Shown here in pieces: positions 49,811 through 61,110 of a DNA stretch of 64,000 nt. The position numbers were made by a program, and so were the translations under genes. Source of the DNA: Zonotrichia leucophrys gambelii (taxonomy: Eukaryota > Chordata > Aves > Passeriformes > Passerellidae); the NCBI RefSeq assembly GCF_028769735.1, contig NC_088188.1, forward strand, positions 1,812,501 to 1,876,500, given 5' to 3'. The notes under the pieces were generated by a model. The model saw only the letters and a list, made by a program, of their open reading frames with translations, made no database searches and was not told the DNA's origin. The stretch's first letter is position 1, and every line of letters begins with the position of its first letter.

Positions 49811-50201
49811 TGTCGCAGACATCTTTTTATGAAAAATCCTTTCCTTAGGATTTTTCCTCCTGAGAAGCTGAGACGCCTCAGGAACAAAATGTAAACAATG
49901 ATTATCTGCTGCTGTGGAATGCAACAGGTGGATGGATCTGTGATTGGTCTCATAGAGTTGTTTGTAATTAATGGCCAATCACAGTCAGCTGGCTCGGGCT
50001 CTCTGTCCGAGTCACAAACCTTTGTTATCATTCTTTGCTATTCTATTCTTAGCCAGCCTTCTGATGAAACCTTTTCTTCTATTCTTTTAGTATAGTTTTA
50101 ATGTAATAGATATCATAAAATAATAAATCAAGCCTTCTGAAACATGGAGTCAGATCCTTCATCTCTTCCCTCATCCAAGAACCTCTGTGAACACGGTCAC
50201 A
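49811..50201 (+). mobile_element. solo LTR (ERVK-like), plus orientation, copy B
   Basis: A 391-bp element starts TGTCGCAGACATC and ends CACGGTCACA, with TG...CA ends. Flanking hexamers CCCAAT (49805-49810) and CTCAAT (50202-50207) agree at five of six positions, in line with a class II 6-bp target duplication. Inside are CTGCTGCTGTGGAATGCAAC, an inverted and a direct CCAAT box (GTGATTGGTC and GGCCAATCAC), a weak TATA-like CATAAAA (50114-50120) that runs into AATAAA (50122-50127), and AGCCTTCTGAAACATGGAG. It is the same family as the 37269-37651 element but in opposite orientation, and it keeps the polyadenylation hexamer. Nothing viral lies next to it, so it is a solo LTR. Confidence 0.9.
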
Positions 50202-50207
50202 CTCAAT

Positions 50208-53200
50208 GAGCCCTTATTTGCTAGGAAATTTGGCTGAAATATATCTTTATGCTTCAGAGCCCTTGTGGAACTAGAACACAGCCAGAGAGTGTGATCTCTT
50301 TGGCTTTGCTTCCACAGGATTATCAAATATCATTCCCTGTCCTTCACCCTGCAGGTTCAGTCCCACATCTCTGGTGTTCACACCTGTAAATGAGGTGGCT
50401 GAGCAGTCACTGCCCCATTCCATGGGGGCCTGGCTGTGGGACACAGCAGGGAAAGGAAGAGGCATCCTCATCTTCCCAGGAATTCAGTGCTTGGTCAGCA
50501 CCATTCCTGCTTGGCTTCCTTAATGAACACAGCTTTAATTGTGCTGGAACAGTTCCTATTAATGTAATAACACTTGCATTTGCACAGGGCTGTGTCACAT
50601 TCATCATGAGGGGAGGATGTGTACAGGCAGCAGCATTTCCATTAACAGCCCACACATGATGCTCTCCCCAGTTTCTGTGGAAACAGCCTAATCCAATTTG
50701 TCTTCCTGAAGTTCTGGTCTCTCACAAGACATAACCCCCTTTTCCTGCTTCCAGGGATCGTGCTGCTTGGCACAGCCATCAATCTCTTCCAGGACTGCCA
50801 GTCGAGGCTAATTCAGGGAGAATATCTGTATTTGGTGATAAAAGACAACAAAGACTCCATTTCTTCAGGTTAAAACCCAGTTCCATTATAATTCAGTGGG
50901 AGTTTTGCCACTGACTTCAAAGGGCCAGAAGGCTCCCCTGGCCATGTCCTGGGAGAGCAACATGATCCTAGCAGTGTCCAGGGGCTGCAAAGAATGGCTC
51001 CTTCTGGAGCAAAACTTCTTCAAGTTTAAAGCTGATCTTTCATTAGAGGCCACAAGGTCTGGTACTTCCTAAAAATATACCAAATAACTGTATCACTGGA
51101 GAATTTTAAAGGAGCTGTTATTTTATGCCCTAGTCATTTCAAAGCAGATTGGGTTAGTCTGGCAACAGCAATTTCTAAAGGAGTAACATGAAATATTTAA
51201 AGATTTATAGAACAAGTGGCCCACTTAGGGGCTCATCTAAGTTTTACTAAACATTGCTGGTTATGCCTTGCTGTGTCAGCAAAAAGAGGCTGAGATTTAA
51301 ATAAATAAAACCTAGTAGCATGTAATAACAGACAGGGAAAAAATGGGATACATCAAGTTACTACTGAAAGGAATATCGAGCTCTAAGTGATCTCTGTACA
51401 AACGACTCTGCTTCTCTCTGCAGCTAACAGGAGACAGCTTTAATCTCCAGGCTGCATGTTATTTAACTAAGCTGAAATTGTTTTCAGTGATGTGAAGTGC
51501 ATCCACTAAAGATAATGATCCCATTTTGGATTGACTTTATTTTTTTAACAAAGGGGGACAGGTGGATATACTGAGCAGAAATGTTTTTCATTAACTGCAG
51601 CAAATCATCACAGTGCCTAGTTCCATGAAATACAAATTTGTGATATTCCTGACAACTGTTTCTTGTTGCTGCCTTGCCCTCTCATCAGTGTGTTATGGCC
51701 TGCTTAGGAAAGGATTTACTCCAGAAATGTTGAAATTATCCCTGGAGTTAATTCAGCCACCCACACCCAAACCCAGTGGGCCAAATCTTTACCTCCAAAA
51801 AAATGACCCTGAATAATATTGCAGATTTATCTGCACTGAGAATCATTTCAATTCCTTTCAGTTCAGAGAGACATTTTAATTAACTGCTTAGATGGATACT
51901 TCAAACCTGAAAGGGCAGGGTTAATTACTTCCCCAGATTAGCAAGGACTACACCCCACTGGAATGAACCCCCTCTGCTTCAGAGCTGACCATGGATTAGA
52001 GAAGGGCTGGGGCTGGTGGCTTCCTCCCTGGGTTGCCCCTGCTCCACCTGCTCTGCTGATGTATGAAAGCATGCAAGGACATTCATGGCTAAATTTCAAA
52101 AGTTTTCACAGCAGAGAAAGGCAACAGCACCCTGAACCTGCTACTTCTGCATCTTCACACGTCTCCTCTCCCAGTTCTGCTTCCCACACAATATTTGGCT
52201 GGTGGCATCAGCTGTACCTTGATGGCCTGTCAGATTGTGCCCAAAATTGTAATTTTTCAAGGTTGAGAAGCAGAACCACAATGGAATACCACATCTGGAC
52301 AATGATGATGTGCAGTGTGCAGGAAATGTTTCAGATGTCACAATTCCTCATCTCCATGTAGGATGGAGAGCACAAACCTGCAAGGCTCAGTGTTTCCTTC
52401 TGGAGTGAGCAAAGGTCTCTCAGTTGCACTTCAGTCACCTGCACAACCAGTTACTGCCAGGTACAATCTGTGAGTTAAAACTGAGACCTATTTTCTCTGC
52501 CTTGAGCAATCTGACAGATCAATAGTGAACCAAGCCCTCAGCACAACTTTTCCTTCTAAATGCCAGAGGCCTGCTCATACCAGTTTGAGGTTATTTGTTC
52601 ATACTCAGCTCTCATGTATTTCAGTGTAAGAATGAGAAATTGGCAGTAATTAGTGACTCATTAGATCAGGTGGCCTAAAGCTGAATTTGGGCCCTTTTAA
52701 TCCCTGGAGAGAAGCTGTCAGATAAAGCTCAGAACTTCAGCAGAACTGAAGTGGTTTTATGGCAGTCCTGATGAATGGGTAGCCCCAAGTGCACCGGGTA
52801 CCCAGGGCCATATGGAGGCAGAAGGACCATGCAACACCTGCAGCGCAGCATTAATAACCTTCCAAAAGTGCTGTGAGTCCCTGAATACACTGCCAGTGCC
52901 TGAATTTTCTCTATCCTGCCTGAGAGCCCCCTGCAAGAGTTTCAGCTCCCTGATGTCCCTCCATGCCAGCTGATTTTCTGACCCTTTTGCAGGATGCACA
53001 ACATGGGGTTCTGGCATTTGACTCTGAGCACTACCACAGCAACAACCTCTGTGCTAGGTGACAAATTGTTGGCAACATCCACAGGGGAGGAAATCCTCTC
53101 CTGGCTCGTGTCAGAGTGGATATTTTAGCTTTGCCAACAGAGCATTGACAAGAGGATCAGAGGTTCTTCTAATGCCACCTTGTCTTTTCAGGTTAATTTA

Positions 53201-55610
53201 TGCCTTGTTCTTTATGCCTGTTTAGTTAAGGACATGCTGCAGGCATGGAGAAAAAAATGTCACAGAATCACCACCTGGCTCCTCTGTTTTGATCCGGCTG
53301 ACAAATGCCAGAACCTTTGAACAGCGGGTTGCTAAATAATAAACAGACCATGCCTTTAAAAGCACCTGGTGCTTGCTTAAAATGGTAATTTTGTACCTGC
53401 TTGCTGCCTGGTACAGGTGCCAAGCTCAAAGGCAGAAGGCTCCCCTTTCCCTTCCCTGCCCACCAAACAGAACACCAACAAGTAGAAGACACAACAGCAA
53501 GTAGAAGACACAACAGCAATTATGAGTAGTGAAAGGTTAGAATTCAGCCTACCAACCACAAGGAACACGAGGAACAACAGCAAAGCCCCTTTCTGAGTAG
53601 AAAAACTTCAGGAAAGGGAAGAGAAAATAAATAAACAAGGATGAAAGAAATGCCCAGTGGCAACCATTTTCAGTGTGACCTAGTGAGCTTTCAACTTCAA
53701 ACCAGTCAGATCAAGAGCTTCCCAGCGGCGTCACCCAGGGATCTGTCACTCACACATCAACCCCGCTCACTCTGCCTTGTCTCACGCAGACATGCTGCCA
53801 GATACAGAAATATCACGGCCTTCCTGCATGACAGGGAAAACAAAACAACACAAAACCCCCTCAGCCCAACAGGCCTGGTGAAGCCCGAGAGCACTGACAA
53901 GCTGTGACCCTATTGTCCACAAAAGGGCAACGTCACCAGGCAGAGCAGGGAGGATGCAAGCAGAATGGTAATTTGGGAAACCATCTGCTATTAAAATGCA
54001 ACTCAGGTTGGAAGCTTCCAGTGAGCCCTTCCCACTGAGAGATGATGGGGCTGGGATTTACTGTGGGGAAGCAAAAGCTGCTCTGGGTGCTTTGCAAATG
54101 GAGGGAAAGTATCTTCTTCCAGCTGATCATTGTGGTTCTGGGCAGCTCATAGTGTTATTGAGGGAGTGTGGGGCAAAACAGCTACACCTCCACTATTGCA
54201 GCTCTCAGACACCAGAACGTGGCCCTCAGCCTGACAGCTTAAAAAGGAACCCAGAAATAAAACACTAATATTTTTAGGGAAGCACAGAAAGACAAGAAGC
54301 AGATCAGAAAGGAGAGAGAAAGACGTCACTCCAGTTAAGGCATCAATATCTGACTGAATGTAATTCTACAAAATAGCTCTAAGTGACCCATGTAATCAAC
54401 ATTTCAATTAGGTTTCAATGCAATAATTTACCCTGAGCAGCCACACAGTAACTACACCTATTTTCGTCCAATCTATTTCTACCATATTAAAGGTTAGAAG
54501 TATTCATGGAGTCTGAAGACAGCCATTAGGAAAATATCTCAAGTATTTAGCGTATAAACTTGGCATTTATGGTTTGAAATAGGGACAGGCAGCGCTGATG
54601 AATCCTTGGCAGTTTCCTTGTTCAAGACAGATGAAGAACTCTGTAATTTCAGACTGATGCTGAGAAACTATATATACACTCTGCCTTTTTCATGAATCTC
54701 TTAAACCAAGGAATGAAAAATGGGCAGACATCCTCATGTTTTCAACAGTTTATACAGCCTCTTGCACTCACTGTAAGTAGACTCAATAACAAGTGAGTAA
54801 CAGCCACTCTCTAATAGAAAGTGAGACATTTTTCATCCAGCTATTTGTTACCAACCTTTGCACTCGCTACTTTCAAACCCTTGCTCACCAGCCGTCGGAC
54901 AAGTTTAATCTGAAAATTAACAAGTACTTTGAAAGCATTTACAAAAAAGCCAATATTGCACCTATGAACTTCCAGCATGACTGCAGAGGATATACTGGTG
55001 GCACAAGGTGTAAATCATCCTCCACTTCTGGACCCAGAAAGAAAATGTTACCCAGTCAACACCATCATCCAGTTATTACTGGGAAAGAACAGCACATCTG
55101 ACTCTTAGGTCCAGGCAAAGGCTGCAAATGAAGCCATTGGATGATTTCAAAATAAATTTGCATCAATGACATTCCTAAAATAACCATACAGGTGTTTCAT
55201 GGCAATATTTCCAGAAAGAAAGAACCTCCTAGAGTGGCTATAGAAGTGTGTATTTTTACACAGAGTGAGCAACATCTTTCAAGGTGATGTTCAACATCTT
55301 TAAGCATGTCTGAGACTCACCTGCTTAGACAGTAGAAAGGACACTACATGACAGGTCATGGGCGAGAAATACCCCGAACAGTGCACAAAGGCTGAAATAT
55401 GTCCTCCTAAGGCCTTCACAGAGCTGCCAACAGCACAGTAACAAGCTGAGGGGTTCGTTAGCGTGGCATCTGCAGAGAGCCAGCAACGCATGGGCAGCCA
55501 CACTATTTCCTGCAGGGAGTTTGTTGCCAGACAAGAGAAATGCAGCCTGGCTTGGCTCAGTTGGCTCTGATTCCCACTGTCTCTTTCCCAGACCTGCAAG
55601 TGAGCCCATT
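50208..55610. other. non-coding interval, no gene seen
   Basis: Unique-looking DNA with one small tandem duplication (listed separately). Frames of up to 132 codons (51963-52361 plus) are unrecognised. A slight CpG rise is seen around 53720-53820, too weak to call. A short duplicated phrase (CAACATCTTTC then TCAACATCTTT) lies near 55270-55301. Confidence 0.55.
53479..53516. repeat. two-copy 19-bp perfect tandem duplication
   Basis: The 19-bp unit CAAGTAGAAGACACAACAG occurs twice in direct succession without mismatch. It is a recent local duplication with no coding context. Confidence 0.9.
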
Positions 55611-56287
55611 CTGGGGGGGCCTGGCGGGGCCTGGTAGGGCTGTAGGGCTTGTTGGGGCTGTGGGGCCTGGGAGGGCATGGCAGGGCTGTGGGGCCTGGCA
55701 GGGCTGCGGGGCCTGGTGGGACTGTGGTGCCTGGCAGGGCACAGAGGGGTTGTGGGCCTGTAAGGCTTGAAGAGGTGATGAGGCCTGGCAGGGCCTGGTG
55801 GGGCTGTAAGGCCTGAAGAGGCTGCAGGGCCTGGCAGGGAATGGCGGGGCTTGGGCCTTGTGGGGCTGTGGGGCCTGGTGGGGCTGCAAGGCTGAAGAGG
55901 CTGCAGGGCCTGGTGAGGCATGGTGGGGCCTGTTGGGGCTGTAGGGTCTTGCAGGGCTGCAGGGCCTGGCAGGGCATGGCGGGGCTGTGGGGCCTGGTGG
56001 GGCTGTGGGGCCTGGCAGGGGCCTGGTGGGGCTGTAGGGCCTGAAGAGGCTGCAGGGCCTGGAGGAGCATGGTGGGGCTGTGGAGCCTGGTGGGGCATGG
56101 TGGGTCTGTACAGCCTTGCAGGGCTGCAGGGCCTGGCAAGGCATGGCGGGGCTGTGGGGCCTGGTGGGGCTGTAGGGCCTGGCAGAACTGAAGGGCCTGG
56201 CGGTGCCGTGGGCCTGGAAGGGCCTGGTGGGGTTGCAGGGCCTGGTTGGACCCAGCAGGGCCTGGCGGGGCTGCGGGCCTGGCGTGC
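55611..56287. repeat. G-rich minisatellite, 9/18-bp unit
   Basis: About 680 bp built from GGGCTGTGG-like and GGCCTGGTG-like halves, joined as roughly 18-bp units with many point variants (GCAGGGCCTGGCAGGG, GGGGCATGG and so on). G is strongly enriched on the plus strand. Because the unit is a multiple of three and its variants seldom create stops, three long minus frames (357, 352 and 285 codons) and plus frames up to 200 codons stay open. The minus translations are Pro/Ala/Gln/His-rich and superficially collagen- or mucin-like. Simultaneous openness in several frames on both strands shows that this is repeat structure, not a gene. Confidence 0.9.
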
Positions 56288-59200
56288 CCCACACACCAGT
56301 GGTGGCCTGGCAGGGACTCCGCCACCTCCCCGAGCCAGCTGCCAGTGGAGAAGCGGCCCTGAGCGTCTCCCACCAGTTGGCAAACAAACGAGACATCGTG
56401 TTAGAGCAGTTCAAGCTGCGTTGCCAAATTCTAATAGAAGGAGAGTTTCTGTAATCCCGAAAAGGGGCTATGTGATCCTTGGAAACAAGATGCTCTTGTC
56501 TGGCCTTCCATTCATTTTGTAAAACATGTTAAGTTTAATTTCAGTGCTTGGAGCTGCAGCTGGCCGAGGAGCAAAATCACATTCATGTGTTAAAAAAAGA
56601 ACTGGAAAGGGATGCAAGCTGCTAAATTTTGATACTGATCTGCAGCCAGCCTCCAGAGAATGGCTCGGTCAGGACTTCTGGGCTTTTTCCACTTAACAAG
56701 CAAAATATGAGTCCATTTTTTACAATCATAAAACCAGATTTTCTGTCATTTCTCTTTCTCAGTGTAGGTAATATGCAAAATTAAACATTTGCTTTCCAGT
56801 GAAAAACATCCATGCCCCACACCCCCCTCTCTTCACAGTTCTTGGTCCTAGCAGTGCCAGCCAATTCCCCCTGCTGCTGTACCAGCTGCAGAATTGGACT
56901 CTCAGGGCAGGAATTTCAGGAATGAAGAAATACCTGGTATCATTCAAAGCAGCTAAGTAGAGAATCCCTGACTGATGACAGACATTTTCTTCCCATGGCT
57001 ACTGACCTCCCATGTTCACCCCTCCAAATTCCCTGGCAATATTAATTACACACCTATTTCCAAACCCGCCGGGCCAAATCCTGATCACAAGAACTGAAAC
57101 AGGCAGAGGAATATGTCATCTTGCCAGTCACCAAACGAGATGTGGCTGGGGAAACCCAGCTCAAGTTCATGGTCAAACCCACACCAAGCTGAAGTGCAAC
57201 CACAACCTCCAGCCAGGGATGAATTAACAACCACTTTCCTAATTGTTACTGCCTTCTGAGGTCACCCTGTAATCCCAGGCTTTGGAATCTGATCCAGGGC
57301 CCACTCTAGCCTTTGTGAGTCTTTCCAGAGAGCTGAACAAACCCTGTGAGTTCCTTATGTGTCAGCCTAATCCAATGAAATGAATCTTTGTTTTATCCCA
57401 GCTGCCAGGTACCATCCCTCCTGTGAGGGTCTTACTTTGGTACAGATCCCTCACATGTTTCCTATACTCCAAGATTCATTTACTTTTAACACAAAATCAC
57501 TTGTTTATTGAAAGTGTCCATTTCCAGCAAAGGAACACTTTTAAAATTCTCATTAAATGGAGAACCATGAGGCTTGAAGCCAAATTAATTCTCCTACACC
57601 AAGTTAAAAATGATCCCCTAAATGTTATGATGCCTGCCATGTTTGGTTTCTATATTTACACCTCAGGCATACAGTTCCTGACAAAACTAAAGGCACTGAT
57701 AAGATCTCTCCCAGAAAGCAAGAATTCCCCTGAAAGAAAACAGACTGCAGGATTTTACAGTGTTGGAAATCTACTGAATGTAGACATATAAAATATTTTT
57801 AAGGCCAAACAGTCAAGATCTACAAGCCTTTGGAGTTGCTCAAAATTTTTTAAATGAATTTTACATTGCTGGCTTGTGAATGGACTGAGACACTCAAGGG
57901 GGAGAAGGTTTTAGAATAAAAACTATTATGGGCAGAAAAAAAGGGAAAGAGGGACATGAAGAGGCTGAGGCAAGAGCAGAGGGTGAAGTGTGAAGTGAGC
58001 TCATAAGCTGGACCTCAGAGGGGAGGGATTTGTCTTGTGCACCCCCAGGTAACCAGAGGGACTTTGCCACCAAGAAATCACTTTTTGGGAAATACCTTCT
58101 CCCCAGGCAAGAGCTCCACACTGCTGCCAGCAATGAAAGGCCTGTGCAGGGCAGTGGCACCAGGAACTGATCCTCAAAAAAGCAGCTTTTCATTCCACTT
58201 GTCTCACTAAGAGAGCAGTCTGGCCAACGCTGCTGTCCAAAGGCTGAGCACATTCCTGGCTGGTGTTCAGCTTTCACTGCAATATACTGGTACCCTCACA
58301 TCTAGATTCCATTTTACAGCTCCTGTACACCTTGTCTCACGTGTTTCCTGGGTGTTAAAGGTGTCACAGTATTTTCCATCACTGCTGTACAATACTGAGT
58401 AGTTCAAAGAGCTGGCTGAAATGCCATTTTCCCCATTACATTCAGAGCACAGACAAAATCTTTCCTTCTATTTGAAATATTACTTTTCAAGTTCCTATAA
58501 AGGCTATGAACATAATTTTTTTTTTAAGGTAACAGAAATTCAACTCTCTCAGACATCCAATTTCTCATCTAGTCCCATATTTCATGTGATATTTGGGTAT
58601 TATTTACCTGTTTCAGCATGCTGAATGTCTGTGAGGTTTCTACACTTCAGACATCTCTGATGCCATGGTCTGGCTGTAACAGCGCCCTCAGCCACTGACA
58701 ACACTCGAGTGGAAGGGCTTAAATTTTTGTTTAATCCTTTTGTTTAAAACCATCCACAATGTCAAACAGAGGAGACAAGGAGGCTTCATTCCCACAGTGG
58801 AATCTGTCTAAAATCCAATGACATTGGAGCTATTCTGGACCTCTGAAAATGCTTTTGTTTGGATTCTTGGCTGCTTTCCAGCCACTCCATCTTTTCTTGC
58901 TGGACACTGCTCCACAGCTTGCAAACAGAGATGCTTCTTCCCATCTTATTTCCTATGTTGTTTCAAGCATTCATTTTACTTATTCTTGCTGGGAAGTGTT
59001 TGGGGCTGAACTAGAAAAGGATGAACTCTTCTTCAGCCTAAAAATACTTAAGTGGCTTGTAGGATAGCTTAAAGAGGCCTAACATTTCCATCTCAAACCC
59101 TGAACCTAGCCTGAGATCACATGCATACCTTTATTAAATATAAAATGCAGGACTAAAACATCAGCTAAAAAGGGTGGTTCTGGCACCAAGGCCAGGAACT

Positions 59201-60559
59201 CTCAGCAAAGCTTTTCTTTGTACACTCAGTACACTCAGAGCACCCAGTGATTGCCTGGGGTGGGTGTTCTCTAAGCTTCCTCCACTTGTAAATAATGTAT
59301 TGCTGGAGCACAATGTTCTGCACAGAAATACACAGTTTTGATTGACACCTGCAATGCAGCAACTCCTTGAAGAAATACTGTTTCTCTGCTCTGTGGATGG
59401 ATGTCTCTAGAACCCCAAAATATGGCAACCTGCCTCATCCTTACCACGTCTCTGGAATTGTTTTCTCAGTGTTGCTTCCTAACTTCATTGAGAAGCAGAA
59501 CACACAGTGAAGTGCAAGAGGTAAATAGTTGTTAGGTTTTGTCACAAATAAATTTCAGCCTGATTGTGAAAAATAGTTTATTTCTGTGTGGTATTTTTAA
59601 CACCTAATCATCTAGCGCATGGTAAGACCCTGGTATCTGGGGACCCTGCATTCCAGAGAATAAAACATTTAGTTCTGAGGTTTCCCTCCAAGCCTTAATG
59701 AAAAAAAGTGTGGTCCAAAACAAAGAGATCCTGTATGTGATTTTGTACACCTCAGGGTCATCTGTGCTGGATGCAGGGATGTAATTCAGGACCATCTCAT
59801 TTCAGGTTGTTGTGAAACATGGAGCTGGGAGGATGAAGCAACTAAGAATAGAATCTTTTTAAGCAGCAGTTAAGTCAATCCTTTTAAACTTTACTGGGGA
59901 TTTACTTCAGGAGAAGCTTATTTGTGTGATGACCAGATCTCTGCAAAACCTTGGCTTCAGATGATGAAACATGGGATAGGTTGAACACATCTTTTGTTGA
60001 ACACGAGCCAAAGAACACGTGGATTTGACCTGATGAATATTTTCAGATAGAAAACACGCACAGGCTGATAGCAGTGCAAAGTTTTGACCTCAGCTACCAA
60101 AGCACATTTGCTGACTTTGGCTGACTTTCTCTTTCAGATTTGGAGCTTGAAGCCCAACACAGGTTGAATGTATACAAAGTAAAAGTGGGAAAAAAATAAT
60201 ATTTGCACAGAACTCTGCAAACTGACCCATACTCAGCTCTAATGAGAACATAATGGTTTATCCAGCTGCACAAAACAGAGGCAAGGAGCATAAGAGCAAT
60301 TCCTCTGCTTTCTTAATTTTTAAAGATATGTTTGGACTTCAGTACACATGGGAGATTCTTTTCCTGAATGCATGCATGTACACTTCTAAAAGTGCACCAC
60401 TAGCATTTTAAACCACATTAAAACATCCTTAAGCCAGAATGGAAGCTTTGCTTCCACTGAGAGCAATAAAAAAGAAAGAATACCAACTCATAAGGCTGAC
60501 TTTATAAATCTTGGGATTATCCTGCAGTCTGTGGGGTATCTTCTGTCTAAACTGCCTGC
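56288..60559. other. non-coding interval, no gene seen
   Basis: Unique-looking, mostly AT-rich DNA. The longest frames (122 codons plus 57423-57791; 127 codons minus 57894-58277) show no known domain. No interspersed repeats are recognised. Confidence 0.55.
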
Positions 60560-61110
60560 AGCCCCGGGGGGATAGGGATGGATCATCCCCTGCCCCTCCC
60601 CAGCAAACAGCCCGAGCCATGATTATTGTGAGCTCTGGGAGACACACTGAGCACTGAGCCGAAATGTTTGTGTGTGTCAGATCAATCTTTTCACTGACCA
60701 GGACAGCTGTACTCACAGGGGGACCACCAATCATCCCGCTAGGAACTGCTTCTGTCCTTCAACAGGCAATTAACGTGAGTCCATTACAGCTCCCCCGAGG
60801 CCCCCGCGGGGCTGCGAAAGGCATCGACTGAAAGGTCAGAAACCTCATGAGGACAGGAAAGAAGCTGTGCCTGGCGAAATGGAGTGGAAAGCAGGAGCTA
60901 TTTGTCACCCGCTAGTAATTCAAAAAAAGGGGGGAGGGAGAGGCCTGAAGGGGGTCCAAGCCTTGAGCGCGACCGTGAGCACGCGGCAATGGGAACAACA
61001 GGAACAGGAGCTGCAGGAAGGTTCTTCTGGGACAAAGACTTTACCCAGTGTGGAGCCGGAGGACGAGTCAACAGAGCCCAGCAAACCCCACTCAACCAAT
61101 TCCACAAAGT
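60560..61110. promoter_or_regulatory. CpG-richer block, possible regulatory element
   Basis: CpG and G+C rise here compared with both flanks, notably CCCCGAGG, CCCGCGGGGCTGCGAAAGGC, GAGCGCGACCG and CACGCGGC between about 60790 and 60990 (about 15 CpG in under 300 bp). The part before it (60600-60780) is non-repetitive with GATTATTG and CAATCAT words. A minus frame of 101 codons and plus frames of 81 codons cross the block without recognised content. It may be a promoter, an enhancer or a GC-biased patch. It is weaker than the block at 14.3 kb. Confidence 0.35.

Noticed and set aside
55300..56373. 357-codon minus reading frame, with overlapping 352- and 285-codon frames, resembling a Pro/Ala-rich or collagen-like protein
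   Set aside because: All three minus phases and some plus phases are open at once because the G-rich 9/18-bp minisatellite lacks stops. No domain, no splice context.
60429..60734. 101-codon minus frame at the CpG-richer block, considered as a first exon
   Set aside because: No recognised protein, no convincing donor site in phase, and the openness fits local G+C.
60768..60782. CAACAG then AACGTGAGT, looking like a splice acceptor and donor
   Set aside because: They would frame an exon of only about nine bases; chance is far more likely.
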